This document shows positions 27,981-36,238 of a stretch of 64,000 nt of DNA, piece after piece. Source of the stretch: an uncultured Draconibacterium sp. (lineage in GTDB: Bacteria; Bacteroidota; Bacteroidia; Bacteroidales; Prolixibacteraceae); the NCBI GenBank assembly GCA_947492175.1, contig CANLMQ010000015.1, forward strand, positions 1 to 64,000. The letters run 5' to 3'. Made by a program: the position numbers and the translations under genes. Positions within the stretch are counted from its first letter, which is position 1. Every line of letters begins with the position of its first letter. The notes under the pieces are model-generated. The model saw only the letters and a program-made list of their open reading frames with translations, did no database searches and was not told where the DNA came from.

Positions 27981-28955
27981 ATGAAGCACGTAGAATTATC
28001 GACAGAACAAAAGGAGTTTTTTAAAGAAAACGGATATTTGCTTCTGGAGAAAGTAGTTGAAAACAGTGATCTGCAGGATGTGATTGACGAGTTAAACTCT
28101 GAAATTGACAAACGTGCAAAAGACTTGTTTGCAAAGGGCGAAATTTCTGATTTGTATGAAAATGAACCTTTTGAAACGAGGCTGGCCAGAATAAGTGCCG
28201 AAACACCTAAACTGGCGGTTTCGATCTGGAACGGTATTTTGCATGGCCCGGCTATTTTTGAATTAATAACAAATCCGAAATTGCTTGATGTAGCCGAAAC
28301 ATTTTGTGGTGAAGAACTGATAGCAAGTTCGGTTTACAGGCTACGTCCAAAAATTCCAAATTATGGTTACGGCGAAGTTCCGTGGCATCAGGATTCGGGT
28401 TATTTCGAACCTTACTGCGACAATTCGCTGGTAATGACCATGTGGATTCCTTTGGTTGATACAAATGCCGATAATGGTTGTTTGTTTGTAATTCCGGGAA
28501 CGCATAAAGGAAATGTGGTGGAGCACGAAATGCATAAAACCGGAAAATACCTGGCTGTGAAAGAAGACTTGGTTCCGAAAGAAAATTGGGTAGAGTGTGC
28601 CGTTCCCAAAGGTGGAGTATTATTGTTGTCGAACAAAGTAATTCATGCCAGTTTTAAGAATAAAACGGAAAGAGTGAGATGGAGCATGGATCTTCGGTAT
28701 CAAAGTGCAAGTCTGCCTACTAATGCAAAAATAACAAAGATGGAGGTACAACCTAAAAAGAATTTGAATCCTGATGTTCCTTCGGCGTGCTATCCGCCCG
28801 ATGCCGATTTTTTAGTGCGGAGCAAAACCCGAAAAGATGAAGTAGTAAACTCGTACGAAGCATTTAAAAAACTGCGCGAAACCTTTGTGGGGAAACCTGT
28901 AACCAATCGGTTTGGAGTTACCTGGACAGAGATGAAAGTGGATGAAGTAAAATAG
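27981..28955 (+). CDS. PhyH-family Fe(II)/2-oxoglutarate-dependent dioxygenase
   Basis: A 324-residue cytoplasmic protein. The double-stranded beta-helix iron site is readable as H136 and D138 in VPWHQDSGYF, with the distal H222 in SNKVIHASFKN. Arginines just after it (R231/R233, in ERVRWSMDLRY) are placed to bind 2-oxoglutarate. PhyH-family proteins hydroxylate or oxidatively demethylate small substrates using O2. The gene lies 24 bp after the GRE activase and 9 bp before a TIM-barrel gene, clearly the same operon. Coexistence with an oxygen-sensitive enzyme is odd. One inference is that it is an aerobic alternative for the same modified sugar; oxidative O-demethylation would be one possible reaction. 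Confidence 0.9.
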   Translation: MKHVELSTEQKEFFKENGYLLLEKVVENSDLQDVIDELNSEIDKRAKDLFAKGEISDLYENEPFETRLARISAETPKLAVSIWNGILHGPAIFELITNPKLLDVAETFCGEELIASSVYRLRPKIPNYGYGEVPWHQDSGYFEPYCDNSLVMTMWIPLVDTNADNGCLFVIPGTHKGNVVEHEMHKTGKYLAVKEDLVPKENWVECAVPKGGVLLLSNKVIHASFKNKTERVRWSMDLRYQSASLPTNAKITKMEVQPKKNLNPDVPSACYPPDADFLVRSKTRKDEVVNSYEAFKKLRETFVGKPVTNRFGVTWTEMKVDEVK

Positions 28956-28964
28956 TATTCTGCG

Positions 28965-29783
28965 ATGGAAATTAAATATTTTATGCCTCTTTGGGGGAAT
29001 GAGCACTTTTCCTTACCCGATTTCTTTAAAAAGATTAAAGATTCCGGGTATGATGGCGTTGAAATGACTATTCCGTATGATAAAAAGTATGCTGATAACC
29101 TGAAAGACTTGTTAGACAGAAAAAATTTGTTACTTATTGCCCAGCAAAGTTTACTTTTTTCAAATGAACGCATAGATGAATACATCGAACAGATGCAAAA
29201 GTACCTGACTTACCTGGCCTCGTTCAATCCGCTTTTTATTAATTCGCACACCGGTAAAGATTTCTTTTCGTTTGAAGACAATTGCCGGATTATAAAAGCA
29301 GCAGAAATGATCTCAGTTGATACAGGTATAAATATTTATCACGAAACGCACCGGGGGCGGTGTTTGTATTCGGCTCCAATGGCGAAGTTGTATTTTAAGG
29401 AATTTCCGGAGTTGAAATTAAGTGCGGATTTTTCGCATTGGTGTTGTGTCTCGGAAAGCCTTCTAGAAGGTCAGGATGATCTTATGGACGAAGCCATAAA
29501 AAGAACAAAATATATCCATGCACGGGTTGGGCACAGTCAGGGGCCGCAGGTGAATCATCCCTTTGCTCCTGAAAATCGTGAGGCCATGGAAAAACACACA
29601 GGCTGGTGGCAAAAAATAGTAGATCATCAGAAAACACTGGGTACAAAAATGTTTCCGGTTGCTACCGAATTTGGCCCCAGACCTTATATGCAAACATTGC
29701 CTTTTACCAATCATGAAGTTGCCGATTTATATAATATTAATTCGGAAATGAAAACCTATTTAATAAACTCATTAAAAACTTAA
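28965..29783 (+). CDS. TIM-barrel sugar isomerase/epimerase-like protein
   Basis: A 272-residue protein of the xylose isomerase-like / AP endonuclease 2 superfamily. The expected metal ligands can be picked out: E127 (YHETHRG), D155 (SADFSHW), H185 (HARVGHS) and E235 (ATEFGPRP). The first strand, SGYDGVEMTIPYD, is typical. Members isomerise or epimerise keto and aldo sugars and their derivatives, and some are dehydratases. No signal peptide. It lies between the dioxygenase and a sugar permease, so it probably takes the sugar brought in by that permease or the product of the GRE or dioxygenase. Confidence 0.88.
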   Translation: MEIKYFMPLWGNEHFSLPDFFKKIKDSGYDGVEMTIPYDKKYADNLKDLLDRKNLLLIAQQSLLFSNERIDEYIEQMQKYLTYLASFNPLFINSHTGKDFFSFEDNCRIIKAAEMISVDTGINIYHETHRGRCLYSAPMAKLYFKEFPELKLSADFSHWCCVSESLLEGQDDLMDEAIKRTKYIHARVGHSQGPQVNHPFAPENREAMEKHTGWWQKIVDHQKTLGTKMFPVATEFGPRPYMQTLPFTNHEVADLYNINSEMKTYLINSLKT

Positions 29784-29816
29784 AATTACTATCCACTTTT
29801 CAGATAAAACCAAAAA

Positions 29817-31016
29817 ATGAACAATCAATCAAAACCAAAACTGCTATCACTATTTTTAGTGTTCTTTCTTTTTTTTATGTGGGGATTTATATGGAACCTG
29901 TTTAATGTACTGGCTACCTTTTTTCAGGAATCATTTGAACTCTCCAATATTCAGGTATCGTTGGGTACATCATTGTCGTTTCTTGCCTTTTTCCTTATGT
30001 CGTATCCGGCAAAACTAATTATTGGCAGATACGGTACTAAAAAATCAATTGTAACCGGAGCGGTTATTACCGGTTTCGGATTGCTGCTTTTTTATCCGGC
30101 ATCACTGGCCGAAAGTTATAATTTATTTCTGGTAGGTTTATTTGTGCTCTTTGGCGGGGTAACCATTTTGCAAACGGTTTGTAATCCATACATTGGTGTT
30201 TTGGGCAGTTCAAAAAACCGGGAGGCACGGATTAATTTTGCCCAGGGAATTGGTGCAATTGGTGCAGCCTTAACTGCTCCGTTGGGAGGATGGTTTATGC
30301 TCGAATTGTTCAAAAATAATGTGTTTGGCGGGATCCGGGTGTTTTACCTTGCTGTTGCTGGTATATTTTTTCTGCTGGCCCTGCTTGTAGGCACTACTAA
30401 AATGCCTGCCAATCCAACAGAAGCAAGTTCGGACGGAAAAATTGGGAAACTAAAACCGGGAGGCGCATTCAAATACCGTCATTTTGTAATCGGATTTATT
30501 ATCATGTTTGTATACATGGGAGCCGAGGCTATATTGTACCAGCTTATGACCCCTTATTTTAAAGAAGTTGGACAAATTGGTAATGCAGAAGCTGTACGTT
30601 TGTCAGCCATTATTTTTTATGGTTTAATGGCCGGACGTTTATTGGGGGCATGGACAATGACAAAAATTAATCCTGCAAAAATTCTTGGTTTCTTTGCATT
30701 AATTGCTGCTTTGCTCGTGCTTATATCGATGATAATAGGAGGTAAAACGGGAATTTATGCCATTACCTCAATCGGTTTTTTTATCTCTATTATGTTTGCC
30801 TCCATTTTTGCCCTCGCCACCAAGGGGCTAGGCGAGCATACAAACGAGGCATCATCGTTTGTGATAATGGCTATTTCCGGAGGATTTTTTATCCCCCTGC
30901 TTTTTGGAGCAATTGCCGATTATTTTAGTTTGCAAGCCTCTCTCATTGTTGTTGTTATTCCTTTGTTGGCAACATCGCTTTACGGATTTTTCTTTAATAA
31001 AATTGAAACTAAATAA
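29817..31016 (+). CDS. MFS sugar permease, FucP-like
   Basis: A 399-residue membrane protein with about twelve hydrophobic segments. It matches the fucose/glucose/galactose:H+ symporter branch of the MFS: FLFFMWGFIWNLFNVL near the start, LQTVCNPYIGVLGSS with the NPYI core, INFAQGIGAIGAALTAPLGG, and a mid-chain loop rich in charged residues. It would import a monosaccharide, plausibly L-fucose or a modified fucose released by the GH29 enzymes encoded just downstream, from periplasm to cytoplasm. The canonical FucP sequence has LNDIL where this one has FNVLA, so the exact sugar may differ. Confidence 0.88.
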   Translation: MNNQSKPKLLSLFLVFFLFFMWGFIWNLFNVLATFFQESFELSNIQVSLGTSLSFLAFFLMSYPAKLIIGRYGTKKSIVTGAVITGFGLLLFYPASLAESYNLFLVGLFVLFGGVTILQTVCNPYIGVLGSSKNREARINFAQGIGAIGAALTAPLGGWFMLELFKNNVFGGIRVFYLAVAGIFFLLALLVGTTKMPANPTEASSDGKIGKLKPGGAFKYRHFVIGFIIMFVYMGAEAILYQLMTPYFKEVGQIGNAEAVRLSAIIFYGLMAGRLLGAWTMTKINPAKILGFFALIAALLVLISMIIGGKTGIYAITSIGFFISIMFASIFALATKGLGEHTNEASSFVIMAISGGFFIPLLFGAIADYFSLQASLIVVVIPLLATSLYGFFFNKIETK

Positions 31017-31047
31017 AACCAAAAACTTTTCAACAAAAACCACTATT

Positions 31048-32067
31048 ATGACAAAAAAACTCAACCTTTTGGCTATTGTGCTGATAATACTACTAACTAG
31101 TTGCAGCAACCAACCTAAACAAGATTATAAGGTTAAAATTGATGATGCCGTTCGTGCCGAACAAATAAAAGAAATGAAATGGGGGATGTTTATTTGCTGG
31201 TCGTTCAGTACTTTTTACGGTAGCGAATGGACACCCACACTTGATAAAGATGCAGGGTACTTTAAAGCCACCGGCTGTGATACCGATCAGTGGTGCAAAA
31301 CGGCCAAAGATGCCGGAATGGGCTACATTCTTTTTCTATCGAAACACCACGATGGCTTTTGTTTATGGGATACAGAAACCACCGATAAAAAGGTAACAAA
31401 TAGCGAATTGGGAATTGATGTTTTGGCAAAACTTCGGAAATCGTGCGATAAATACGGGATTAAACTGGCACTTTATTTTTCTGAAGGAGACTGGAATTGG
31501 CCGGGTGCTGTTGATGGCAAAAGCTGGCGGTCAGGAAGAAGTATTAATCCCGAAATGAAAAAAGCCCAGTTAGAGGAACTATGCACAAAATACGGTCCCA
31601 TCGAATTCTTCTGGATGGACCATGCAGTTGGCGACGGTGGTTTATCGCATAAAGAAACAGTCGATTTTATTCACCAGTTTCAACCCAACTGTTTTATTGG
31701 ATTTAATACCGGGGAAACAGCAGGGCGGTTAAACCTTCGTGAACGGGGGCGCCCGGGACCAATTGGCGATAAAAGCACCGTTTGGAACGAAGGTCATTTA
31801 AAAGATAGTTATGATAATTTTTTGGTTGCGGAATTTACTTATCCGATTCTACCAAAACATGAAGGCGGTGCCGACTGGTTTTATTCATTGCCTAAACACG
31901 ATACGCTTTGTCATTCAGCAGAAAAATTGTATGATGATTATGTTGGAGCGGTTAAATATGGAAATATTTTTTCAATCGATGTTGGTCCAAACTACGAAGG
32001 AAAAATTCGTGATATTGATGTTAAAATCCTGGCTCGCGTTGGTGAAATGATCAGACAGAATAAATAA
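31048..32067 (+). CDS. GH29 alpha-L-fucosidase, short catalytic-only lipoprotein
   Basis: 339 residues from ATG 31048, chosen because it opens a lipoprotein signal (LLTSCSNQ). An in-frame reading from 30904 overlaps the permease. GH29 features are KWGMFICWSFSTFYG, SKHHDGFCLWDTETT and the nucleophile strand FFWMDHAVGDGG with D191. Only the barrel is present, with no C-terminal discoidin module. It is a close paralogue of the first ~340 residues of the protein at 50351-51814; they share GCxTDQWC, LGIDVLA and KLxLYFSEGDW. Probably periplasmic, exo-acting removal of terminal alpha-L-fucose. Confidence 0.92.
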   Translation: MTKKLNLLAIVLIILLTSCSNQPKQDYKVKIDDAVRAEQIKEMKWGMFICWSFSTFYGSEWTPTLDKDAGYFKATGCDTDQWCKTAKDAGMGYILFLSKHHDGFCLWDTETTDKKVTNSELGIDVLAKLRKSCDKYGIKLALYFSEGDWNWPGAVDGKSWRSGRSINPEMKKAQLEELCTKYGPIEFFWMDHAVGDGGLSHKETVDFIHQFQPNCFIGFNTGETAGRLNLRERGRPGPIGDKSTVWNEGHLKDSYDNFLVAEFTYPILPKHEGGADWFYSLPKHDTLCHSAEKLYDDYVGAVKYGNIFSIDVGPNYEGKIRDIDVKILARVGEMIRQNK

Positions 32068-32084
32068 ACAATAAGTACTTAATA

Positions 32085-34199
32085 ATGACTGGAACTAAAA
32101 CAATTGTCCTGTTTATTCTTGGTATTTTTGCTATTGCCTGTAAACAGCCGCTGCCTCCTGAACCATATGGACCTGTCCCCACAGAGAACCAGGTAAAATG
32201 GCATGAAATGGAATACTACAGCCTGATTTGCTTTGGATTAAACACCTATACCCGCCAGGAATGGGGGTATGGCGATGTAGATCCCAAAGTTTTCAATCCG
32301 TCAGACCTTGATACCGACCAATGGTGCCAAGTCGCAAAAGAAGCAGGAATGAAAGGGATGATACTGGTTGCAAAACACCACGATGGTTTTTGTTTATGGC
32401 CATCGAAAACTACAGATTATACGGTTGCTGCAACTCCCTGGAAAGACGGAAAGGGAGATGTGCTTGGAGACCTTGCTCAATCTTGTAAAAAATACGGACT
32501 TAAGCTTGGTGTTTATATTTCTCCCTGGGACAGGAATCATGCAGAATATGGACGTCGCGGGTATGTTGAAGCCTACCATAAGCAATGGGAAGAAGTTTTG
32601 GAATATAGTGATGATATATTTGAAGCGTGGTTTGACGGTGCAAATGGGGGAACCGGCTATTATGGAGGAGCCAGAGAAAAGAGAAAAATTGAAAAGGGAT
32701 ATTATCAGTTTCCTAAAATCTTTAAATTAATAAAAGACAGGCATCCCAATGCTGTGTTATTTGGTTATGTTGAAGATGTAACAAAAGATGTTATACGTTG
32801 GGGAGGAACTGAAGAAGGGACTGGTTCTGCAACCAATTGGTGCCGATATAACGATGTAACAAGTACCAATTGGGAAGTTGCAAAAACAGGTGTTAAGGAT
32901 GGTAAATACTGGATGCCGGTTGAGGGGAATACTACTATCCTGCATCCTAAAAAGTGGTATTACAACGAAAGCTCAAAACCACGCACCTTGAAAAACTTTG
33001 TTGACCTGTACTATTCAACTATTGGACAAAATGCAACTTTTGTACTTGGACTTTCAATTGGGCCAGACGGGCAAATACCGGAAAGAGATGTAAAATCGAT
33101 GTTGGCGCAAAAAAAACAGTTAGACAAAGAACTGGCAACCAATTTGGCAAAAAATATAACTATAAAGGCAGATGATTATCGTGCTAAAAGCTTTGCACCC
33201 AAATATTCTGTTGATGGATCAACAACAACCTACTGGGCTACAAACGATGGAGTTCGAAAAGCTAGTATTGTTTTGGATTTCAAAAAAGAAACTACTTTCA
33301 ACCGTCTTCTCCTTCAGGAGTACATCAGGCTTGGGCAACGGATACACAAGTTTGTTTTGGAGGTTGACGAAAATAATGATTGGAAAAAGGTTGCTGAAGG
33401 TACAACTATAGGCTATAAACGTATTCTGAGGTTTGATAATACTAAAGCTGCCAAAGTCCGGATTACTTTAGAAACAGATGCTTCGTGTATTACACTATCC
33501 AACATTGAAATCTACAATGCCCCGGCTTTGGTAGCCGATCCTGTTCCGGAAATTGATATAGAGGGGAACGTAAGTTTTTCCTCAGAAAAAGGTGTCCAGG
33601 TGTACTATGCTTTGGGCGAAAACCCCGATTCAACAGAATTTATAAAATATTCCGATTCGCTTTTGCTTCCTGGAGGAGGCGTAGTGCAGGCTTATGCCAT
33701 CGATAAATCGGGCAAAATTAAAAGTGAAGTAGTTACAAAAGAGTGGGGAATTGCCAAAAATAAATGGAAAATCCATTCATGCAGTGGAGAACAGAGTAAC
33801 AATGGAAAGTCAGAGTTTGCTATCGACAGAAACCTTCGCACAAGTTGGATGGCTGATAATAAGAAAAGCAAAACAAATTTTATTTCGATTGACCTGGGAG
33901 AAGAGATTAATCTTGCAGGATTTAGTTATATGCCGGATATCGAAAACAGAGCAGGGGCTGTTTACGAGTATGAATTTTATACCAGTACGAACGGAATTAA
34001 CTGGGGCGAACCTGTGAGTAAAGGAGAATTCTCAAACATTGAAAATAATCCGGTTGAACAGGTAATAAAATTCGAAAAGAACGTAAAAGCCAGGTTTGTA
34101 AAATTGGTTTCAATATCGGTTGCCGGAAATAGTGAAGTAACTTCAATTGCAGAAGTTGATTTGTTTGCTGATTCTGATTTTAGAGAAAGTGATAAATGA
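32085..34199 (+). CDS. GH29 alpha-L-fucosidase with two discoidin-type modules (lipoprotein)
   Basis: A 704-residue lipoprotein (lipobox IAC near residue 19). The GH29 barrel occupies about 30-350 with VAKHHDGFCLWPSKTTDY and the nucleophile D184 in EAWFDGANGG. After it come an F5/8C (discoidin/CBM32-like) domain about 365-480 (KYSVDGSTTTYWATND), a small CHB_HEX_C-like beta-sandwich about 485-560, and a second discoidin domain about 565-700 (EFAIDRNLRTSWMADN). The layout resembles the GH29-B group that prefers branched alpha-1,3/1,4-fucose. It ends the seven-gene operon beginning at 24713. PUL C starts 69 bp later. Confidence 0.93.
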   Translation: MTGTKTIVLFILGIFAIACKQPLPPEPYGPVPTENQVKWHEMEYYSLICFGLNTYTRQEWGYGDVDPKVFNPSDLDTDQWCQVAKEAGMKGMILVAKHHDGFCLWPSKTTDYTVAATPWKDGKGDVLGDLAQSCKKYGLKLGVYISPWDRNHAEYGRRGYVEAYHKQWEEVLEYSDDIFEAWFDGANGGTGYYGGAREKRKIEKGYYQFPKIFKLIKDRHPNAVLFGYVEDVTKDVIRWGGTEEGTGSATNWCRYNDVTSTNWEVAKTGVKDGKYWMPVEGNTTILHPKKWYYNESSKPRTLKNFVDLYYSTIGQNATFVLGLSIGPDGQIPERDVKSMLAQKKQLDKELATNLAKNITIKADDYRAKSFAPKYSVDGSTTTYWATNDGVRKASIVLDFKKETTFNRLLLQEYIRLGQRIHKFVLEVDENNDWKKVAEGTTIGYKRILRFDNTKAAKVRITLETDASCITLSNIEIYNAPALVADPVPEIDIEGNVSFSSEKGVQVYYALGENPDSTEFIKYSDSLLLPGGGVVQAYAIDKSGKIKSEVVTKEWGIAKNKWKIHSCSGEQSNNGKSEFAIDRNLRTSWMADNKKSKTNFISIDLGEEINLAGFSYMPDIENRAGAVYEYEFYTSTNGINWGEPVSKGEFSNIENNPVEQVIKFEKNVKARFVKLVSISVAGNSEVTSIAEVDLFADSDFRESDK

Positions 34200-34268
34200 A
34201 ACAAAGAATAAGTACTCACGTATGATTTTAAAGTTTCTCGGAATATATGGATTATTGGGGGATGATTT

Positions 34269-34892
34269 ATGCCAAATAATGAAAAGCAGCTGGAAATACG
34301 AAACTTGAAGAACAGCGAAGAAAATAATGAGCTTGTAAAACTCCTGAAGAAAGGCGATATGATTGCTTTCGATACAATCTATTACAAATATTGCCATAAA
34401 TTGTATGAATTTGTATTGAGGTATTTAAAGCAGAAAGAAGATGCAGAAGGAGTTGTGCAGGAAGTATTTCTAAAGATATGGGATAATCGGGAAAAAATTG
34501 ATATTTATTCGTCTTTCGAATCATTCCTGTTTACTATTGCTTATAACACTACCATTAGTTTATTACGAAAAAGAGTTAGTGAAAGAAAATCAAGAGAATA
34601 TTTAAAATCCTTACAACAAATCAATTCTTCTGATTCCGTGATTTCCGAAATCCAGTTTAATGAGTTGAGTAGAAAAATACAATCTTTATTTAACCAATTA
34701 ACCCCTCGTCAGAAGGAGATTTATCTTTTAAGCAGAGAGCAGGGATTCACACATAAAGAAATTGCCCATAAATTAGATATTTCTGAGAATACAGTAAAAA
34801 ACCACCTGGTGACTATCTTAAAATATTTTAAATGTAACATTGCTAATGGGCAGGTTGTTAGTGCTTTGATTTTCTATTTGTTTTTTAGCTAA
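34269..34892 (+). CDS. ECF sigma-70 factor of PUL C
   Basis: A 207-residue sigma factor. Region 2: YLKQKEDAEGVVQEVFLKIW (about 55-75). Region 4: LTPRQKEIYLLSREQGFTHK followed by EIAHKLDISENTVKNHLVTI. The hydrophobic C-terminal tail is ALIFYLFF. ATG start at 34269. It stands only 69 bp after the fucosidase operon, so some read-through from the AraC-controlled operon could raise its level and link the two systems. Confidence 0.93.
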   Translation: MPNNEKQLEIRNLKNSEENNELVKLLKKGDMIAFDTIYYKYCHKLYEFVLRYLKQKEDAEGVVQEVFLKIWDNREKIDIYSSFESFLFTIAYNTTISLLRKRVSERKSREYLKSLQQINSSDSVISEIQFNELSRKIQSLFNQLTPRQKEIYLLSREQGFTHKEIAHKLDISENTVKNHLVTILKYFKCNIANGQVVSALIFYLFFS

Positions 34893-34995
34893 AAAAAATA
34901 AATTTTTCTTAGTCCTCTTTTTATTCTTCCGCGTAATATAATTAAACCAGGTTACAAACTTTCGCATAGATTTTAGTTTGGTTAGATAGTTTTTA

Positions 34996-35021
34996 GTACC
35001 TCTCTGTTTATGGAGAGGTAC
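34996..35021 (+). promoter_or_regulatory. Hairpin in the sigma-fecR C intergenic leader
   Basis: A perfect 9-bp stem GTACCTCTC / GAGAGGTAC with an 8-nt loop, ending 14 nt before the fecR ATG at 35036. The right arm contains the only purine-rich (GAGAGG) ribosome-binding-like stretch before that start. This parallels the hairpin at 17500-17533 before fecR-B, though the sequences differ. Confidence 0.55.
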
Positions 35022-35035
35022 ATAATTTAAAAAAC

Positions 35036-36109
35036 ATGAATAAAGAATTACTCCATAAATATTTAAATAATAATTGTACTGATGCAGAGTTTGATGTTTT
35101 GGTCAGTTGGATAATAAAAGAAGCAGCAAGTAAAGAAGGTAAAAGTTGGGGCTTCGACGATTGGAACTCTTTTGATCCTGATATGAAAAATAAGGATAAT
35201 CAAAAATACCAGTCGCTGCTAAATAAAATTCACTCCGAAATAAAGCGTAAAGAACAGCGAAAAAGCAAAACCATAAATATGGATAAAGCGGCATCATTAT
35301 TTAGCCGGGCAGCCGCAATTTTGTTTATCCCTTTACTGGGGCTGGTTATATACTTGCTCGCGAACAATAACACTCAATTTAATCAATATACAGATCTTGC
35401 TGTTGATTCCCTTGAGATAATTGCTCCAATAGGATCACGTACGGTTGTTCAATTATCTGACGGGACAGAGGTTAACCTGAATTATGGGAGTAAAATAAAA
35501 TATCCCCGACATTTTAAAGGAGATACAAGAGAAATCAGTCTGGAAGGTGAAGGATATTTTGATGTTGCTCATAATCCGGATAAACCGTTTATTGTTAAAA
35601 CCGGACAGTTGAATGTGAAAGCTCTGGGAACAGAATTTAATGTTCATGCATATCCCGAAGACAATATTATTTCGACGACATTAGTAGAAGGAAAAGTTAT
35701 TATTGAAAAATTATTGGCAGATGAGAAAACAGAGTCTGTTGGTACAATGGTTCCGGGGCAGCATATAGATTACAACTTGAATTCAGGTAAAACAACCTCA
35801 ATAATAGGAAGCGTTGAGAAATACGTTGCCTGGAAAGAAGGAAAACTAATATTCGATGATGCACCAATTACCAGTGTGGCAGAAAAGCTTAGTCGTATGT
35901 TTAACGTTGACATTGAAGTTGCCGACAATATAAAGAATTACTCTTATACAGTTACTTTGATAGATGATCCGCTATTACTCATTCTTGATTTAATGGCAGA
36001 GGTTACTGATATAACTTACAAGGTCTATCCCCGAAAAAAGCTTGCTAACGGTACATTCTCAAAACAAAAAATACGAATAGAGAAAAGAACACTAAAACTA
36101 AACGAATAA
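35036..36109 (+). CDS. FecR-type anti-sigma factor of PUL C
   Basis: A 357-residue protein. N-terminal cytoplasmic part, then a membrane segment about 88-110 (FSRAAAILFIPLLGLVIYLL). The periplasmic FecR domain carries PIGSRTVVQLSDGTEVNLNY and ISLEGEGYFDVAHNP, and the C-terminal domain reads KLIFDDAPITSVAEKLSRMF. It completes the sigma/FecR/STN-SusC relay of PUL C. It is followed by the third copy of the CGCCAA leader. Confidence 0.93.
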   Translation: MNKELLHKYLNNNCTDAEFDVLVSWIIKEAASKEGKSWGFDDWNSFDPDMKNKDNQKYQSLLNKIHSEIKRKEQRKSKTINMDKAASLFSRAAAILFIPLLGLVIYLLANNNTQFNQYTDLAVDSLEIIAPIGSRTVVQLSDGTEVNLNYGSKIKYPRHFKGDTREISLEGEGYFDVAHNPDKPFIVKTGQLNVKALGTEFNVHAYPEDNIISTTLVEGKVIIEKLLADEKTESVGTMVPGQHIDYNLNSGKTTSIIGSVEKYVAWKEGKLIFDDAPITSVAEKLSRMFNVDIEVADNIKNYSYTVTLIDDPLLLILDLMAEVTDITYKVYPRKKLANGTFSKQKIRIEKRTLKLNE

Positions 36110-36144
36110 AAAATATGCCAATGAAGTAAATAACTATTAAAACA

Positions 36145-36238
36145 TCAGGGAAATGCGCCAACACTTCCCTGAAGAGAGTTTTAAAACCACCCCTGTAATA
36201 TCGTACAGGGTAATTTCAAATCTTAACATTACAAAAGT
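36145..36238 (+). promoter_or_regulatory. Structured leader of susC-C: CGCCAA-loop hairpin plus second hairpin
   Basis: The first hairpin is 36145-36172: CAGGGAAATG against CACTTCCCTG with one mismatch, an extra T-A pair at the base, and loop CGCCAA. The second is 36191-36210: CCCTGTA against TACAGGG. CTTAACATTACAAA then precedes the ATG at 36239, exactly as in leader A. The outermost pairs (C-G, A-T) are swapped relative to leaders A and B, which is compensatory change. Confidence 0.7.

Noticed and set aside
30904..31047. Longer reading of the GH29 gene overlapping the permease gene
   Set aside because: The signal peptide and lipobox begin at ATG 31048, and the earlier part is an out-of-frame shadow of the permease.
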